A stretch of 64,000 nt of DNA from Actinomycetes bacterium. Its GTDB lineage: Bacteria > Actinomycetota > Actinomycetes > Streptosporangiales > Streptosporangiaceae. Where the stretch lies: contig JAJYTD010000001.1 of the NCBI GenBank assembly GCA_021793235.1, forward strand, positions 62,001 to 126,000, given 5' to 3'. The position numbers were made by a program, and so were the translations under genes. The notes under the pieces were generated by a model, which was given only the letters and a program-made list of their open reading frames with translations, was not told where the DNA came from and searched no databases. Below are positions 38,378 to 46,409 of this stretch, piece by piece (the stretch's first letter is position 1; each line of letters opens with the position of its first letter).

Positions 38378-41300
38378 GTGAGCGACCAGAGAACCCCGTC
38401 TCCGTGGGGCAGCGGCGAGCGGTCGCCACAGGGCAGGAGGGCCGCCCGTCCCGTGCTGGGGTTCGGCGCGGTGGGCTTCATTGCCGTGGCCGTCTGGCTG
38501 CAGAGCACACCGGACCTGCTGGAGGACCTGCCCCGGCACTACCTGTGGGTGTTCAGCCTGCTGGGTGCTCTCGGTCAGGGTGTGGGGGCGATCTTCCTCG
38601 GGTCGACGGTAACGCGCACCTCCGGCCGTCCCCGCCCAATGTGGCGGAAAGGACCGGCCAACAACCTGCTGCAGGCAGCCAAGCATTTCGTCGGCTATAC
38701 CGCCGAACAGCAGAGAATGCGACGCCTCCTCGCGCGGTTCCCGCGTCGGGGCTGGCGCGGGCTTCTCGACAAGCTGTCCCGCGGCACAAGCCCGGACGCG
38801 CTGTCCGCACCACTGGTCATCGTGGTCACCGGGCTTCCCGCTACAGGAAAGAGCCAGCTCGCCAACCGCATCGCACGCGAAGTCAGCGACCGCTTCCCCG
38901 ACGGTGTGCGCTGGGTCGACCTGTGCCACAACACCAACGCCGACGACGGAGACGGCGCCGAGGACGCCGAAGCACGGCAGGGCACGGGAAAGCTTACGCG
39001 GTGGCTGCCGTCCTTGCCGCTGCCCCGACTCGTCCGCCGCCGCTTCTCCCCAGGAGACCCCGGACCGGTCGGTATGGACGGGCCGCGCCTGGGGCCGATC
39101 GTCCCCCGTACGGTCCAAGACCTGCTGGAGGAACTGCTGGGTGCCGCGGACGACACCCCGCGGGGGCCGCGCCGGCAACTGGAGGACGCGTGGCGCACGC
39201 TGACCACCGGTCGGCGGATTCTGCTGGTGCTGGAGAACGCGGAAGACCCCCGGCAGGTCGAGGCGCTGCGGCCCAACAGCCCGTGGAGCGCGGTCCTGGT
39301 CACCAGTCGGCGCTCCTTCCACGATGCCACGTTCGATTTCGAGTCGGTGGAGATCAGCGGGCTCACCGTCGACGAGGGGATCGAGCTGCTGGAGCGTATC
39401 GCGCCCATCGACGACGCCGGCCGGCAGGGCGACCAGGAGCGTGTGCTGCGCCGCGAGATCGCCGAGCTCTGCCACGGGCTGCCACTGGCGCTGGGGATGT
39501 GCGGCTCGCGACTGGCGTGGTCCTCGGGGCCGGACGCGCAGCAGCTCCTGGAGACACTGCGGCGCGAGGACGAAAGCCCGCTGCTGGCCACCAAAGGCTT
39601 TCCCGCGTCCTTCACGGTGGTGTTCCAGATGTGCGGGGCGATGGCCCGGCTGCTGCTTCGCCGCATGGCCGCCACCGGAATGGATGAGATCGCCGATTTC
39701 TCCGCCGCAGCCCTGCTGGAGGTCCCGTGTGCCCGTGCGCGGGAGGTCATCGAGGAGCTTCAGGCGCTGTTTTTGATCGAGCCGCTCGGGCACGCGGACG
39801 ATGGTGTGTACCGCTACCGGCTGCACGAGCTCGTCCGCGACACGTTGCGCGTGCTGCACCCCGACGACTTCGGTATCCCTTTGGACGAGGAGCGGGCCTG
39901 GCGGCCCGAAGCCGTTCGGGCCGCCAGGGAGCGCCTGCTTCGCGTTTACACCTGGATGGCAGAGCAGGCCGCAGAGAACATGCGCCGCACCGATGACGGC
40001 TTCCCGCAGCCGGACCTGGCAGCGTCCGAACGGGTCCGCGACACCGCGCAGGCGCTGGACCTGCAAGCCGCAGAGCATCCACGGGCCTGGCTGGACCGCG
40101 AACGCGAGATGCTGCTGGGCTGTATATGGATGGCGGCCAGCGACGGCCATGCCGGGCTCGGCTGGCGGCTGGCCCGCGCTGTAGCGGCCATGTGCCAAAC
40201 AGTGCGGACCCACTGGGCGGAATGGGACCAGGCGGTGCAGGCCCAGCTCGCCCTGGCGCACGGAGAACGCGACCCGCACGCCCTCGGCATGGCACTGCTG
40301 GACGCCTCCGAACTCTCCGGCAGCCGCGGCGGATACGGTCCCGGCGCCACCTACGCCAGGAGGGCCGCCTACGTCTTCGGTGAGTTGGGAACAGACCAGA
40401 GATGGACCGCGCGCGCCCGCCGTGCGCGCGGCGTCAACCTGCACCGGTGGGGCGCCCTCGACGCCGCGCTGGAAGAGCTGAGCGCGGCCGCGCGCGTCTT
40501 CGAGGAGAAGGGGGAGGCCTGGTGGCATGCACGTACGCTGTACAACCTCGCCGAACTCCACGCCGACCTCGGGCGCCACGACCACGCAAAGGGGCTGCTG
40601 CAGCGGGCATGCGCGGCTTTCGACGCCGAAGGCGACGTCGACCAGCGTGATCTGACCCGCATCCTCCTGGCGGAAGTGCTGGCCTCGCGCGGGCGCGAGC
40701 TGAACGCCTGGTACATGCTGGAGGAGCTGCGCGGGCGTTTCATTCGGGAGGACAAGCGCTGGTACACCGCGCAGTGCCTGCGGGTGATGGGTGGACTCGA
40801 CGATGCGGCGCTGGGCCGGCAGTACGCGACGTGCGACCTCGTGTTCAACCGGATGCGCCGGGCTGAACTCCGCGATGAGGTGGAGCGCCACCACGTCCAG
40901 GAACTACGGGACAGGGAGCGCGGCAACGACGTCCCGGCAACGCTGCAGGAGCACATGGAACTGCGCCAGCGGTACCGGGAACGGCTTCAGCAAGACGCGG
41001 CGGCACTGCTCGGCGAGTACGCCGACGGCGCTGAGACCACGTTCACCCGGGCAGCCGCAGGCGGGTGGCGCCGCTCCCGGGAACGCAAGCGGGCATGGTC
41101 GTATCAGACCAGGACCGCGATGCTCCGCGAGGCCATCGGGGTGATGGAGCGCATGGGCGACGCATGGGGGATGCGGCGCGCCCAGTTGACCCTCGGCCAG
41201 GTCCTGGTCCGGGCGCACGACATCGATGAGGGCCGGCGGCTGCTGGACCGGGCCGCTGATGGGTTCGCGCGGCTGGCCAGCACTGGACAGCAGGACGGAG

Positions 41301-41725
41301 AACTCGGCGACAAGCGGTGGCAGGCGCGTGCGCACCACATCGCTGCCCAGACGCTGTTCGACACGGAGGGTTCCCACAGTGCCGAACACGAATCGGAGAC
41401 CATGGTGCCCCAGCAGTACCGGCCCCATGCCGTGGTCGCCTCGCGGGCGCGCAAGCTCGAGGCAGCGCTCGAACACGCCAGGCGCGCACGCGATGTTTAC
41501 CTGGAACGGGAGAACCACACCGGCCGGATCAGCGCCGAGATCCTGATAGCGCGGATCCTGTGGTCGGGCCGCGCGGAGAGCGAGGAGGTCTCCGCGCACC
41601 TCGACACCGCCGAAACCGAGGCGAAACAGCGCGGGTACCCGGAACTCGCCCGCGAGGCGGAGATGTGGCAGAGCAAGTTCTTCGAGGAGTACCCGGAGGT
41701 CGTTCACATATGGCCGATCAACTAG
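38378..41725 (+). CDS. Membrane-anchored STAND/NB-ARC NTPase with TPR-like C-terminus
   Basis: The 1115-residue protein starts at GTG 38378 (GAAAGG seven bases before) or ATG 38354. Two hydrophobic segments (34-49 and 62-83 from the ATG) anchor it. HFVGYTAEQQRMRRLL leads into an NB-ARC core with Walker A GLPATGKS (160-167). The Walker B position reads ILLVLENAED, with Glu replacing the usual Asp; VLVTSRRS and GLPLALGMCGSRLAW follow. From about 640 to the end are helical repeats of TPR type. STAND proteins are ATP-driven switches in signalling, regulation and phage defence; no effector domain is visible here. A membrane tether at the N-terminus is unusual. The next gene is 149 bases downstream. 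Confidence 0.87.
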   Translation: MSDQRTPSPWGSGERSPQGRRAARPVLGFGAVGFIAVAVWLQSTPDLLEDLPRHYLWVFSLLGALGQGVGAIFLGSTVTRTSGRPRPMWRKGPANNLLQAAKHFVGYTAEQQRMRRLLARFPRRGWRGLLDKLSRGTSPDALSAPLVIVVTGLPATGKSQLANRIAREVSDRFPDGVRWVDLCHNTNADDGDGAEDAEARQGTGKLTRWLPSLPLPRLVRRRFSPGDPGPVGMDGPRLGPIVPRTVQDLLEELLGAADDTPRGPRRQLEDAWRTLTTGRRILLVLENAEDPRQVEALRPNSPWSAVLVTSRRSFHDATFDFESVEISGLTVDEGIELLERIAPIDDAGRQGDQERVLRREIAELCHGLPLALGMCGSRLAWSSGPDAQQLLETLRREDESPLLATKGFPASFTVVFQMCGAMARLLLRRMAATGMDEIADFSAAALLEVPCARAREVIEELQALFLIEPLGHADDGVYRYRLHELVRDTLRVLHPDDFGIPLDEERAWRPEAVRAARERLLRVYTWMAEQAAENMRRTDDGFPQPDLAASERVRDTAQALDLQAAEHPRAWLDREREMLLGCIWMAASDGHAGLGWRLARAVAAMCQTVRTHWAEWDQAVQAQLALAHGERDPHALGMALLDASELSGSRGGYGPGATYARRAAYVFGELGTDQRWTARARRARGVNLHRWGALDAALEELSAAARVFEEKGEAWWHARTLYNLAELHADLGRHDHAKGLLQRACAAFDAEGDVDQRDLTRILLAEVLASRGRELNAWYMLEELRGRFIREDKRWYTAQCLRVMGGLDDAALGRQYATCDLVFNRMRRAELRDEVERHHVQELRDRERGNDVPATLQEHMELRQRYRERLQQDAAALLGEYADGAETTFTRAAAGGWRRSRERKRAWSYQTRTAMLREAIGVMERMGDAWGMRRAQLTLGQVLVRAHDIDEGRRLLDRAADGFARLASTGQQDGELGDKRWQARAHHIAAQTLFDTEGSHSAEHESETMVPQQYRPHAVVASRARKLEAALEHARRARDVYLERENHTGRISAEILIARILWSGRAESEEVSAHLDTAETEAKQRGYPELAREAEMWQSKFFEEYPEVVHIWPIN

Positions 41726-41874
41726 GCCTCGGTGCCGGCGGCCCCGTTGGGCTGCTGCCCGCGTCGGCGCCGAGAAGCGCCAACGCAGTCCAGCCTGCCC
41801 CGATGCCCGGGGACGGCCGCGGCACGGCGAGCGGATTGGCGATCGGGTCGGTTGCACGGGGATAATGTCCGACC

Positions 41875-43377
41875 ATGGATGCGACAACGGGTACCGGCCC
41901 GCTGCACAGAGCAGATGGCATCGACTGGCGCGCACTTGTCCCAGAGGGCGGGGCCGAGATCCCCGCTCTGCTCCGGGACATCGCCGCCGGCGGCGATGCC
42001 GAGAGGAACCTCGACGACGCCGTCGCGGCGCTGTACGACCTGATCCGGTTTCCCGGTCCCGGATATCTCGCCGCGCCCGCGGTCGCAGACGTCCTGGTGG
42101 ACATCGCCTGCCATCCGGACACGCCCGCGGAGTGGCGGTCGCGTCCCCTCAGCCTGCTGCTGGAGATCCTCGTTCCCAACGCCGCGGACCTGCTGCCTTG
42201 GCTCCCGGATATCGCCCTGTGGCGCGACGAGGTCGCGTGGGCGGCCGCCACAGACATCGACAAGGTCCGAGAACAGTACTGGACGTGGCGGGAAGAGGCA
42301 CCGGACGAGCAGCAGTACCGCAGAATGCGCAACCGGCTCGACGCCGTCAGCCGGGACAACGGTCCCGCTCTGCTGCAGGCCGAGCTCGCGGTCCACGACA
42401 CCGTCCGCGCTCGGGCCACGGACCTGGTGGGGCTACTGGACGGGAGGGACAACCGCCGCGGCATCGATCCGCCCGCCGAATGGGCCTGCTACCTCCTGGC
42501 CTTCATCCCCGAGGCAGCGGAGGAGGTCCGCGCACGGCTCATGGCCTCTCTCCCTCCGGCCCCCGGCCTGCAGGGGGCCGGAGGGAGAGAGGCCCCCGGC
42601 AGGCCGAGACAGGCTTCCGTCCTCGGCGGGGAACAGGAGGACGTCCTCTCCGCGGAGCTGTTCGCCCTGGGCATGCTCACACCGCCGGATGATCCCGCCG
42701 CCACGGTCGCTCTGGCCCACGAAATGGCCTCGGGACACCTCTACAACGCCTTCGCGGCCGCCGTCGCCCTTACCGTGATCCACGGGGAGAAGGCCCCGCG
42801 GGAGTGCCTCACGCGTATCACCGCGGGCGTCCGGACCAGGGTCGGCGCCAACGGCCTGTTCGGGGACTCCTGGCCGCACTGCGGCGAGGCCGAACCCGAG
42901 GTCCTGGGCTTCCTCGCTCTGGGCCGGGGCGGCGAAGCGACTCGCGAAACGCGCCTGGAGATGCTGCCCGGCGTCATTGCCCGCGCCGAGGGCGCTGTGC
43001 GCGCCATCGTCGCAGGAGATGCGCTGGAGATGGCCTTCGGCCCCCGCACGGGGGAGGCCGCGGCAGAGGCCCCCGCCGACATCGAAGAGCCGGCCCTGCT
43101 GGTGCTGTGGGCGATCGCCGAACTCCCGGCCGCGGCGTGGGCGGAGTCCGATATCGGAGCGACTGTGGAGGCGTGGGGGCTGCCGGCCGACCGCGCCGAA
43201 TTCCGCGCCTTCGCCGGTGTGGACGGCGAGGACGGCACGGACGACGGCACGGACAACGCGAACGAGGACACGGCCGCCGCACAGGAGAGGTCCGGGCAGG
43301 CGGCGCCTCCCGCCACTGCGCAGAGGCAGAGTAGAGGGCTGTTCAGCCGCCTCTTCGGAGCGGATCCCGGCGCCTGA
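41875..43377 (+). CDS. 500-residue helical-repeat-like protein, function unknown
   Basis: I do not recognise a named family. Residues 1-200 and 245-420 are Ala/Leu/Glu-rich helices with the rhythm of HEAT-type repeats (LYDLIRFPGPGYLAAPAVADV, split here as LYDLIRFPGP and YLAAPAVADVLVDIA; later FAAAVALTVIHGEKAPREC). Between them MASLPPAPGLQGAGGREAPG is encoded by a perfect 22-bp hairpin and looks like inserted, unstructured sequence. The tail is acidic, then Gln/Arg-rich, ending SRGLFSRLFGADPGA. There is no membrane segment. It follows the STAND gene in the same direction and is convergent with the SanA-like gene, so a partner role to the STAND protein is possible but unproven. Confidence 0.72.
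   Translation: MDATTGTGPLHRADGIDWRALVPEGGAEIPALLRDIAAGGDAERNLDDAVAALYDLIRFPGPGYLAAPAVADVLVDIACHPDTPAEWRSRPLSLLLEILVPNAADLLPWLPDIALWRDEVAWAAATDIDKVREQYWTWREEAPDEQQYRRMRNRLDAVSRDNGPALLQAELAVHDTVRARATDLVGLLDGRDNRRGIDPPAEWACYLLAFIPEAAEEVRARLMASLPPAPGLQGAGGREAPGRPRQASVLGGEQEDVLSAELFALGMLTPPDDPAATVALAHEMASGHLYNAFAAAVALTVIHGEKAPRECLTRITAGVRTRVGANGLFGDSWPHCGEAEPEVLGFLALGRGGEATRETRLEMLPGVIARAEGAVRAIVAGDALEMAFGPRTGEAAAEAPADIEEPALLVLWAIAELPAAAWAESDIGATVEAWGLPADRAEFRAFAGVDGEDGTDDGTDNANEDTAAAQERSGQAAPPATAQRQSRGLFSRLFGADPGA
42543..42594. repeat. Perfect 22-bp hairpin inside a coding region
   Basis: Bases 42543-42564 (starting GGCCTCTCTCCC) are exactly complementary to 42573-42594, with loop GGCCTGCA. The repeat keeps the reading frame of the 500-residue protein. 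Such a long exact stem within a gene is not expected by chance and suggests a small mobile palindrome or a folded RNA element. Confidence 0.9.
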
Positions 43378-43396
43378 CCCCGGTCAGCGCAGAACC

Positions 43397-44179
43397 CTAC
43401 CGCCGGGCGGCCAGAGCGTCGTCAACGCCCGGATCCTGGGGGCCGAGGAACTGCGGGTCGGGACGCACGACGGTGTCGTATACGGCCTTGAACGCAGCCG
43501 GCACCTCGCGCACGTAGCCGTAGACCGTCGCGACGGTGCGGAACCGCAGGCTGCTGTCGCCAACGCCTTCGGCGTCGATTCCGGCGGCCTGGCACAGGCG
43601 CACCGCGCGCGCCAGATGGAAGTTCTGGGTGATGACGGTGGCGGCGTCCACGCCGAAGACCTTGCGCGCCCGCACACACGATTCCCAGGTGCTGAAGCCG
43701 GCGTAGTCGCCCGCGATCTTGGCTTCGGGCACTCCCGCGTCGATCAGGTAGTCGCGCATAGCGTCGGTCTCGTTGTAGCCGTCGACGCTGTTGTCCCCGC
43801 TGACCAGTACCGCGTCGACGCTCTCTTTCCGGTAGAGCTCCGCGGCGATGTCCAGCCGCCGGGCGAGCAGAGTGGTGGGGCTGTCGTCGTCGCGGAGCCC
43901 GGCACCCAGGACGAGCGCCACCGGGCGCGTCCGCGCGTCCTCGACCGTGGAGCGCCGCTCCGAGGTCGATACGGTCAGCCAGGCGAACGGGGCGACCGCG
44001 ATCAGCGGCCCCAGCACGCACAGAAGGATCAACGTCTTGGGCTTGGCCAGAAGTCTTCTCACATCCGGATGTGACGTCTCGCCCGCCCTCTCGGGTTCCC
44101 GCCCCTCCTTCGCGCCGCTGCTTCTGGGGCCAGCGGCCACGCCTTTGGCCGGTATCGCCGATCTTGCTCTCGCAGCCAA
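43397..44179 (-). CDS. SanA/DUF218-family membrane protein
   Basis: The 260-residue frame encodes a short basic region, one membrane anchor (TLILLCVLGPLIAVAPFAWL) and a DUF218 domain: VALVLGAGLRDDDSP, LARRLDIAAELYR, VLVSGDNSVDGYNETDAM, AKIAGDYAGFSTWESCVRA and VITQNFHLARAVRLC. SanA/ElyC-type proteins affect envelope integrity and vancomycin sensitivity; their chemistry is not settled. The frame begins with TTG 44179; GTG 44062, giving MRRLLAKPKT directly before the anchor, is equally plausible. Its neighbour is murQ on the same strand, which fits a wall-related role. Confidence 0.85.
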   Translation of the reverse strand: MAARARSAIPAKGVAAGPRSSGAKEGREPERAGETSHPDVRRLLAKPKTLILLCVLGPLIAVAPFAWLTVSTSERRSTVEDARTRPVALVLGAGLRDDDSPTTLLARRLDIAAELYRKESVDAVLVSGDNSVDGYNETDAMRDYLIDAGVPEAKIAGDYAGFSTWESCVRARKVFGVDAATVITQNFHLARAVRLCQAAGIDAEGVGDSSLRFRTVATVYGYVREVPAAFKAVYDTVVRPDPQFLGPQDPGVDDALAARR

Positions 44180-44239
44180 CCACCGAGGCAGCAGAGCCGG
44201 ACCGCAGCAGAGACCGGGGGCAGAGGAGGGGCGGAACGG

Positions 44240-45208
44240 CTATGCCGGCCTGTGGGTCCCGATACGCCGCAGCGCTTCGCGGACCTGTCCGGCTGACGCC
44301 GCCACCTCAGCGGCGGCGCGGTCGGTGTCCACACCGGCCAGCAGGGCCACCAGCGCCACGCGGGTGTCGCCGCCGGCACTGGCCAGCGCCTCGGCGCAGG
44401 CATCCTCACTCAACCCGCTGGCCTCGGTGAGGATGGTGACCACGCGGCCGCGCAGTTTGGCGTTGGTCGCGTTCACCCCGACCATGAGGTTGGAGTAGGT
44501 ATAGCCCAGGCGCACCATCACGGCGGTGGAGAACGCGTTCAGAACGAGCTTCTGCGCGGTTCCCGCCTTCATCCGAGTCGACCCGGCGATGACCTCGGCA
44601 CCGGTGTCCACTTCCACATGTACATCGGCATTGGCGGCCAGCGGAGCCGCGGGGTTGGCGGTGACCAGCACCGACCGCGCGTCCGCCTCCCTGGCGCGGT
44701 GCAGCGCACCGGCGACATAGGGGGTGCGGCCGCTGGCGGTGATCCCGACGGCCAGGTCTCCCCGGCCGAGGGCGGAGGCATCCGCGTGGCCGAGGGCGAA
44801 ATCGTCCTCGATGCCTTCGAGGGCGTGATCGAGCGTCGCCTCGCCGCCGGCGTGGTGGGCGACGATCCGATCAGGGTCGATGCCGAACGTCGGAGGGAGC
44901 TCGGCGGCGTCCATGGTGGCGATACGGCCGGAGGTACCGGCGCCGAAGTAGTGGACGCGCCCACCACCGCGCAGCGTGGCCACGCCGAGTTCCACCGCTC
45001 GCGCCAGCTCGGGCAGCGCCGCGCTGACGGCCTTCGGGACGGTCGTGTCCTCCGCGTTGATCTCCCGGAGGATGTCGATGGTCGGCAGCAGGTCGATGTC
45101 GTGGGTACCACTGTTCCTGCGTTCGGTCGGCACGCGCACGATCTCCACCGGGGCGGGGGGCATGCCGTCGGCACCCTCCTCCGCGGTGGTCTCCTGGTCC
45201 GGCACCAT
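44240..45208 (-). CDS. murQ: N-acetylmuramic acid 6-phosphate etherase
   Basis: The 322-residue SIS-domain lyase cleaves the lactyl ether of MurNAc-6-phosphate to give GlcNAc-6-phosphate and lactate, a key step in reuse of cell wall sugars. RRNSGTHDIDLLPTIDILR (19 residues), RVHYFGAGTSGRIATMDAAE, VGITASGRTPYVAGAL and GSTRMKAGTAQKLVLN are diagnostic. ATG 45208 is placed by GGAGGGAAGGG upstream; the frame runs 14 codons further. It is 38 bases after the RpiR regulator and most likely forms an operon with it. Confidence 0.95.
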   Translation of the reverse strand: MVPDQETTAEEGADGMPPAPVEIVRVPTERRNSGTHDIDLLPTIDILREINAEDTTVPKAVSAALPELARAVELGVATLRGGGRVHYFGAGTSGRIATMDAAELPPTFGIDPDRIVAHHAGGEATLDHALEGIEDDFALGHADASALGRGDLAVGITASGRTPYVAGALHRAREADARSVLVTANPAAPLAANADVHVEVDTGAEVIAGSTRMKAGTAQKLVLNAFSTAVMVRLGYTYSNLMVGVNATNAKLRGRVVTILTEASGLSEDACAEALASAGGDTRVALVALLAGVDTDRAAAEVAASAGQVREALRRIGTHRPA

Positions 45209-45246
45209 GCCCCTTCCCTTCCCTCCATTGGCCGGAGCGGACGCCG

Positions 45247-46245
45247 TCACCTGGGTCGGTCCCGGATCCGCGCTCGGCGTCGGTCATCGCCGATGCGCAG
45301 GCCGCGCACCGCGTCATAGGTCGTCTCCAGCGCCGTTCGGCTGTCGGTGTAGCGCAGTTGGGCCAGCCCGACGAACAGGCAGTCGATCACGGTGAGCTGG
45401 GCGAGACGGCTGGCCGTGGCGCCGGAGCGGAAGGTCGTCTCGCGGGCCGCCGTGGTCAGGATGTGGTCCGCGGCCTCGCTGATGGGAGAGCGCGGGAAGT
45501 TGGTGACCGCCACCGTCGTCGCTCCGCGGCGCTGGGCCTCGGCCAGCGCGTTGGTCGTGTCGATGGTGGTTCCGCTGTGCGAGATGGCGATCGCGAGGTC
45601 GTCCTCGCCGAGCAGGGCGGCGCTCGTGAGCATCACGTGCGTGTCGGACCAGGCAAATGAGGTCAGGCCGATACGGTGCAGTTTCTGCTGGAGATCCGCT
45701 GCGACGAACGCGCTCGCTCCCACCCCGTAGATGTCGGTGCGCCGTGCCGCGGCCAGTTTCCCGATGACGGTCCGCAGCGTGTCGACATCGAGTTGGGCAC
45801 CGGTCTCCTCGACCGCGCGGGCATCGGTGTAGGCGATCTTCTCCACGACGGTGACGAGCGTGTCGTCGGGGTTGATGTCGCTGGTGAGCTCGCGCGTGCT
45901 GATCCGCGCGCCGCGTTCCTGCCCGGCCTCGGTGGCCAGCGCGAGCCGGAGTTCGCGGTAGCCGCTGAAGTCGATCGTGCGGCAGAAGCGGATAACGGTC
46001 GCCTCAGAGGTGGCGCAGTCCTTGGCCAACTGCGTGATGGAGGAGGCGGCGACGCGCTCGGGGTCGTCGATGATGCGCTGGGCCACACGCTGCTCGGCCG
46101 GGGCCAGAGAAGGCAGCAGCGCGCGGATGCGCAGCACGGTGGTCGGCGCGGAGGAATCTCCGCGGTCGGCCGGGTGGAGCGCCGCCTCCGTACCCTCCTC
46201 AGGGTTCTCGCCCCCGGGGGTCGGTGGCTTCGCGGTTCTCGCCAT
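45247..46245 (-). CDS. RpiR/MurR-family regulator of the murQ operon
   Basis: The 332-residue regulator has an N-terminal RpiR helix-turn-helix (LAPAEQRVAQRIIDDPERV, then QLAKDCATSEATVIRFCRTI) and a C-terminal SIS sugar-phosphate-binding domain (IYGVGASAFVAADLQQKL, DLAIAISHSGTTIDTTNAL). It probably represses murQ and itself until a phosphosugar such as MurNAc-6-phosphate binds. The frame opens at 46320, but ATG 46245 is preferred: its promoter ends exactly there and a palindrome sits on the -10 box. A Pro/Glu-rich tip precedes the helix-turn-helix. Confidence 0.9.
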   Translation of the reverse strand: MARTAKPPTPGGENPEEGTEAALHPADRGDSSAPTTVLRIRALLPSLAPAEQRVAQRIIDDPERVAASSITQLAKDCATSEATVIRFCRTIDFSGYRELRLALATEAGQERGARISTRELTSDINPDDTLVTVVEKIAYTDARAVEETGAQLDVDTLRTVIGKLAAARRTDIYGVGASAFVAADLQQKLHRIGLTSFAWSDTHVMLTSAALLGEDDLAIAISHSGTTIDTTNALAEAQRRGATTVAVTNFPRSPISEAADHILTTAARETTFRSGATASRLAQLTVIDCLFVGLAQLRYTDSRTALETTYDAVRGLRIGDDRRRARIRDRPR

Positions 46246-46281
46246 GTTGGAAAGTTTCTTTCGGTATCGGGGTGGAGTCAA
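46246..46281 (-). promoter_or_regulatory. Leaderless promoter with operator for the RpiR-murQ operon
   Basis: On the minus strand TTGACT (46276-46281), 17 bases, GAAACT (46253-46258), then 7 bases to ATG 46245, so the transcript should begin at the start codon. The perfect palindrome GAAAG-TTT-CTTTC (46250-46262) covers the -10 box, the expected place for an autorepressor operator. Confidence 0.65.
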
Positions 46282-46409
46282 TGCGCAGAGCGGGAAAACC
46301 GCGGATTCCGGTAATGCCACAAGTCAGGTCGGCCGTGGAACCCGATTGCGCGGTATTGCGCCGACCGGCACTGTAGAGGGCATATACCCGTCGCACAACG
46401 CCTGGCGGC

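Noticed and set aside
38351-40894. 847-residue minus-strand open frame opposite the STAND gene
   Set aside because: The plus strand has a full NB-ARC/TPR protein with ordered motifs; the reverse frame is Gln/Arg/Pro-rich without any domain.
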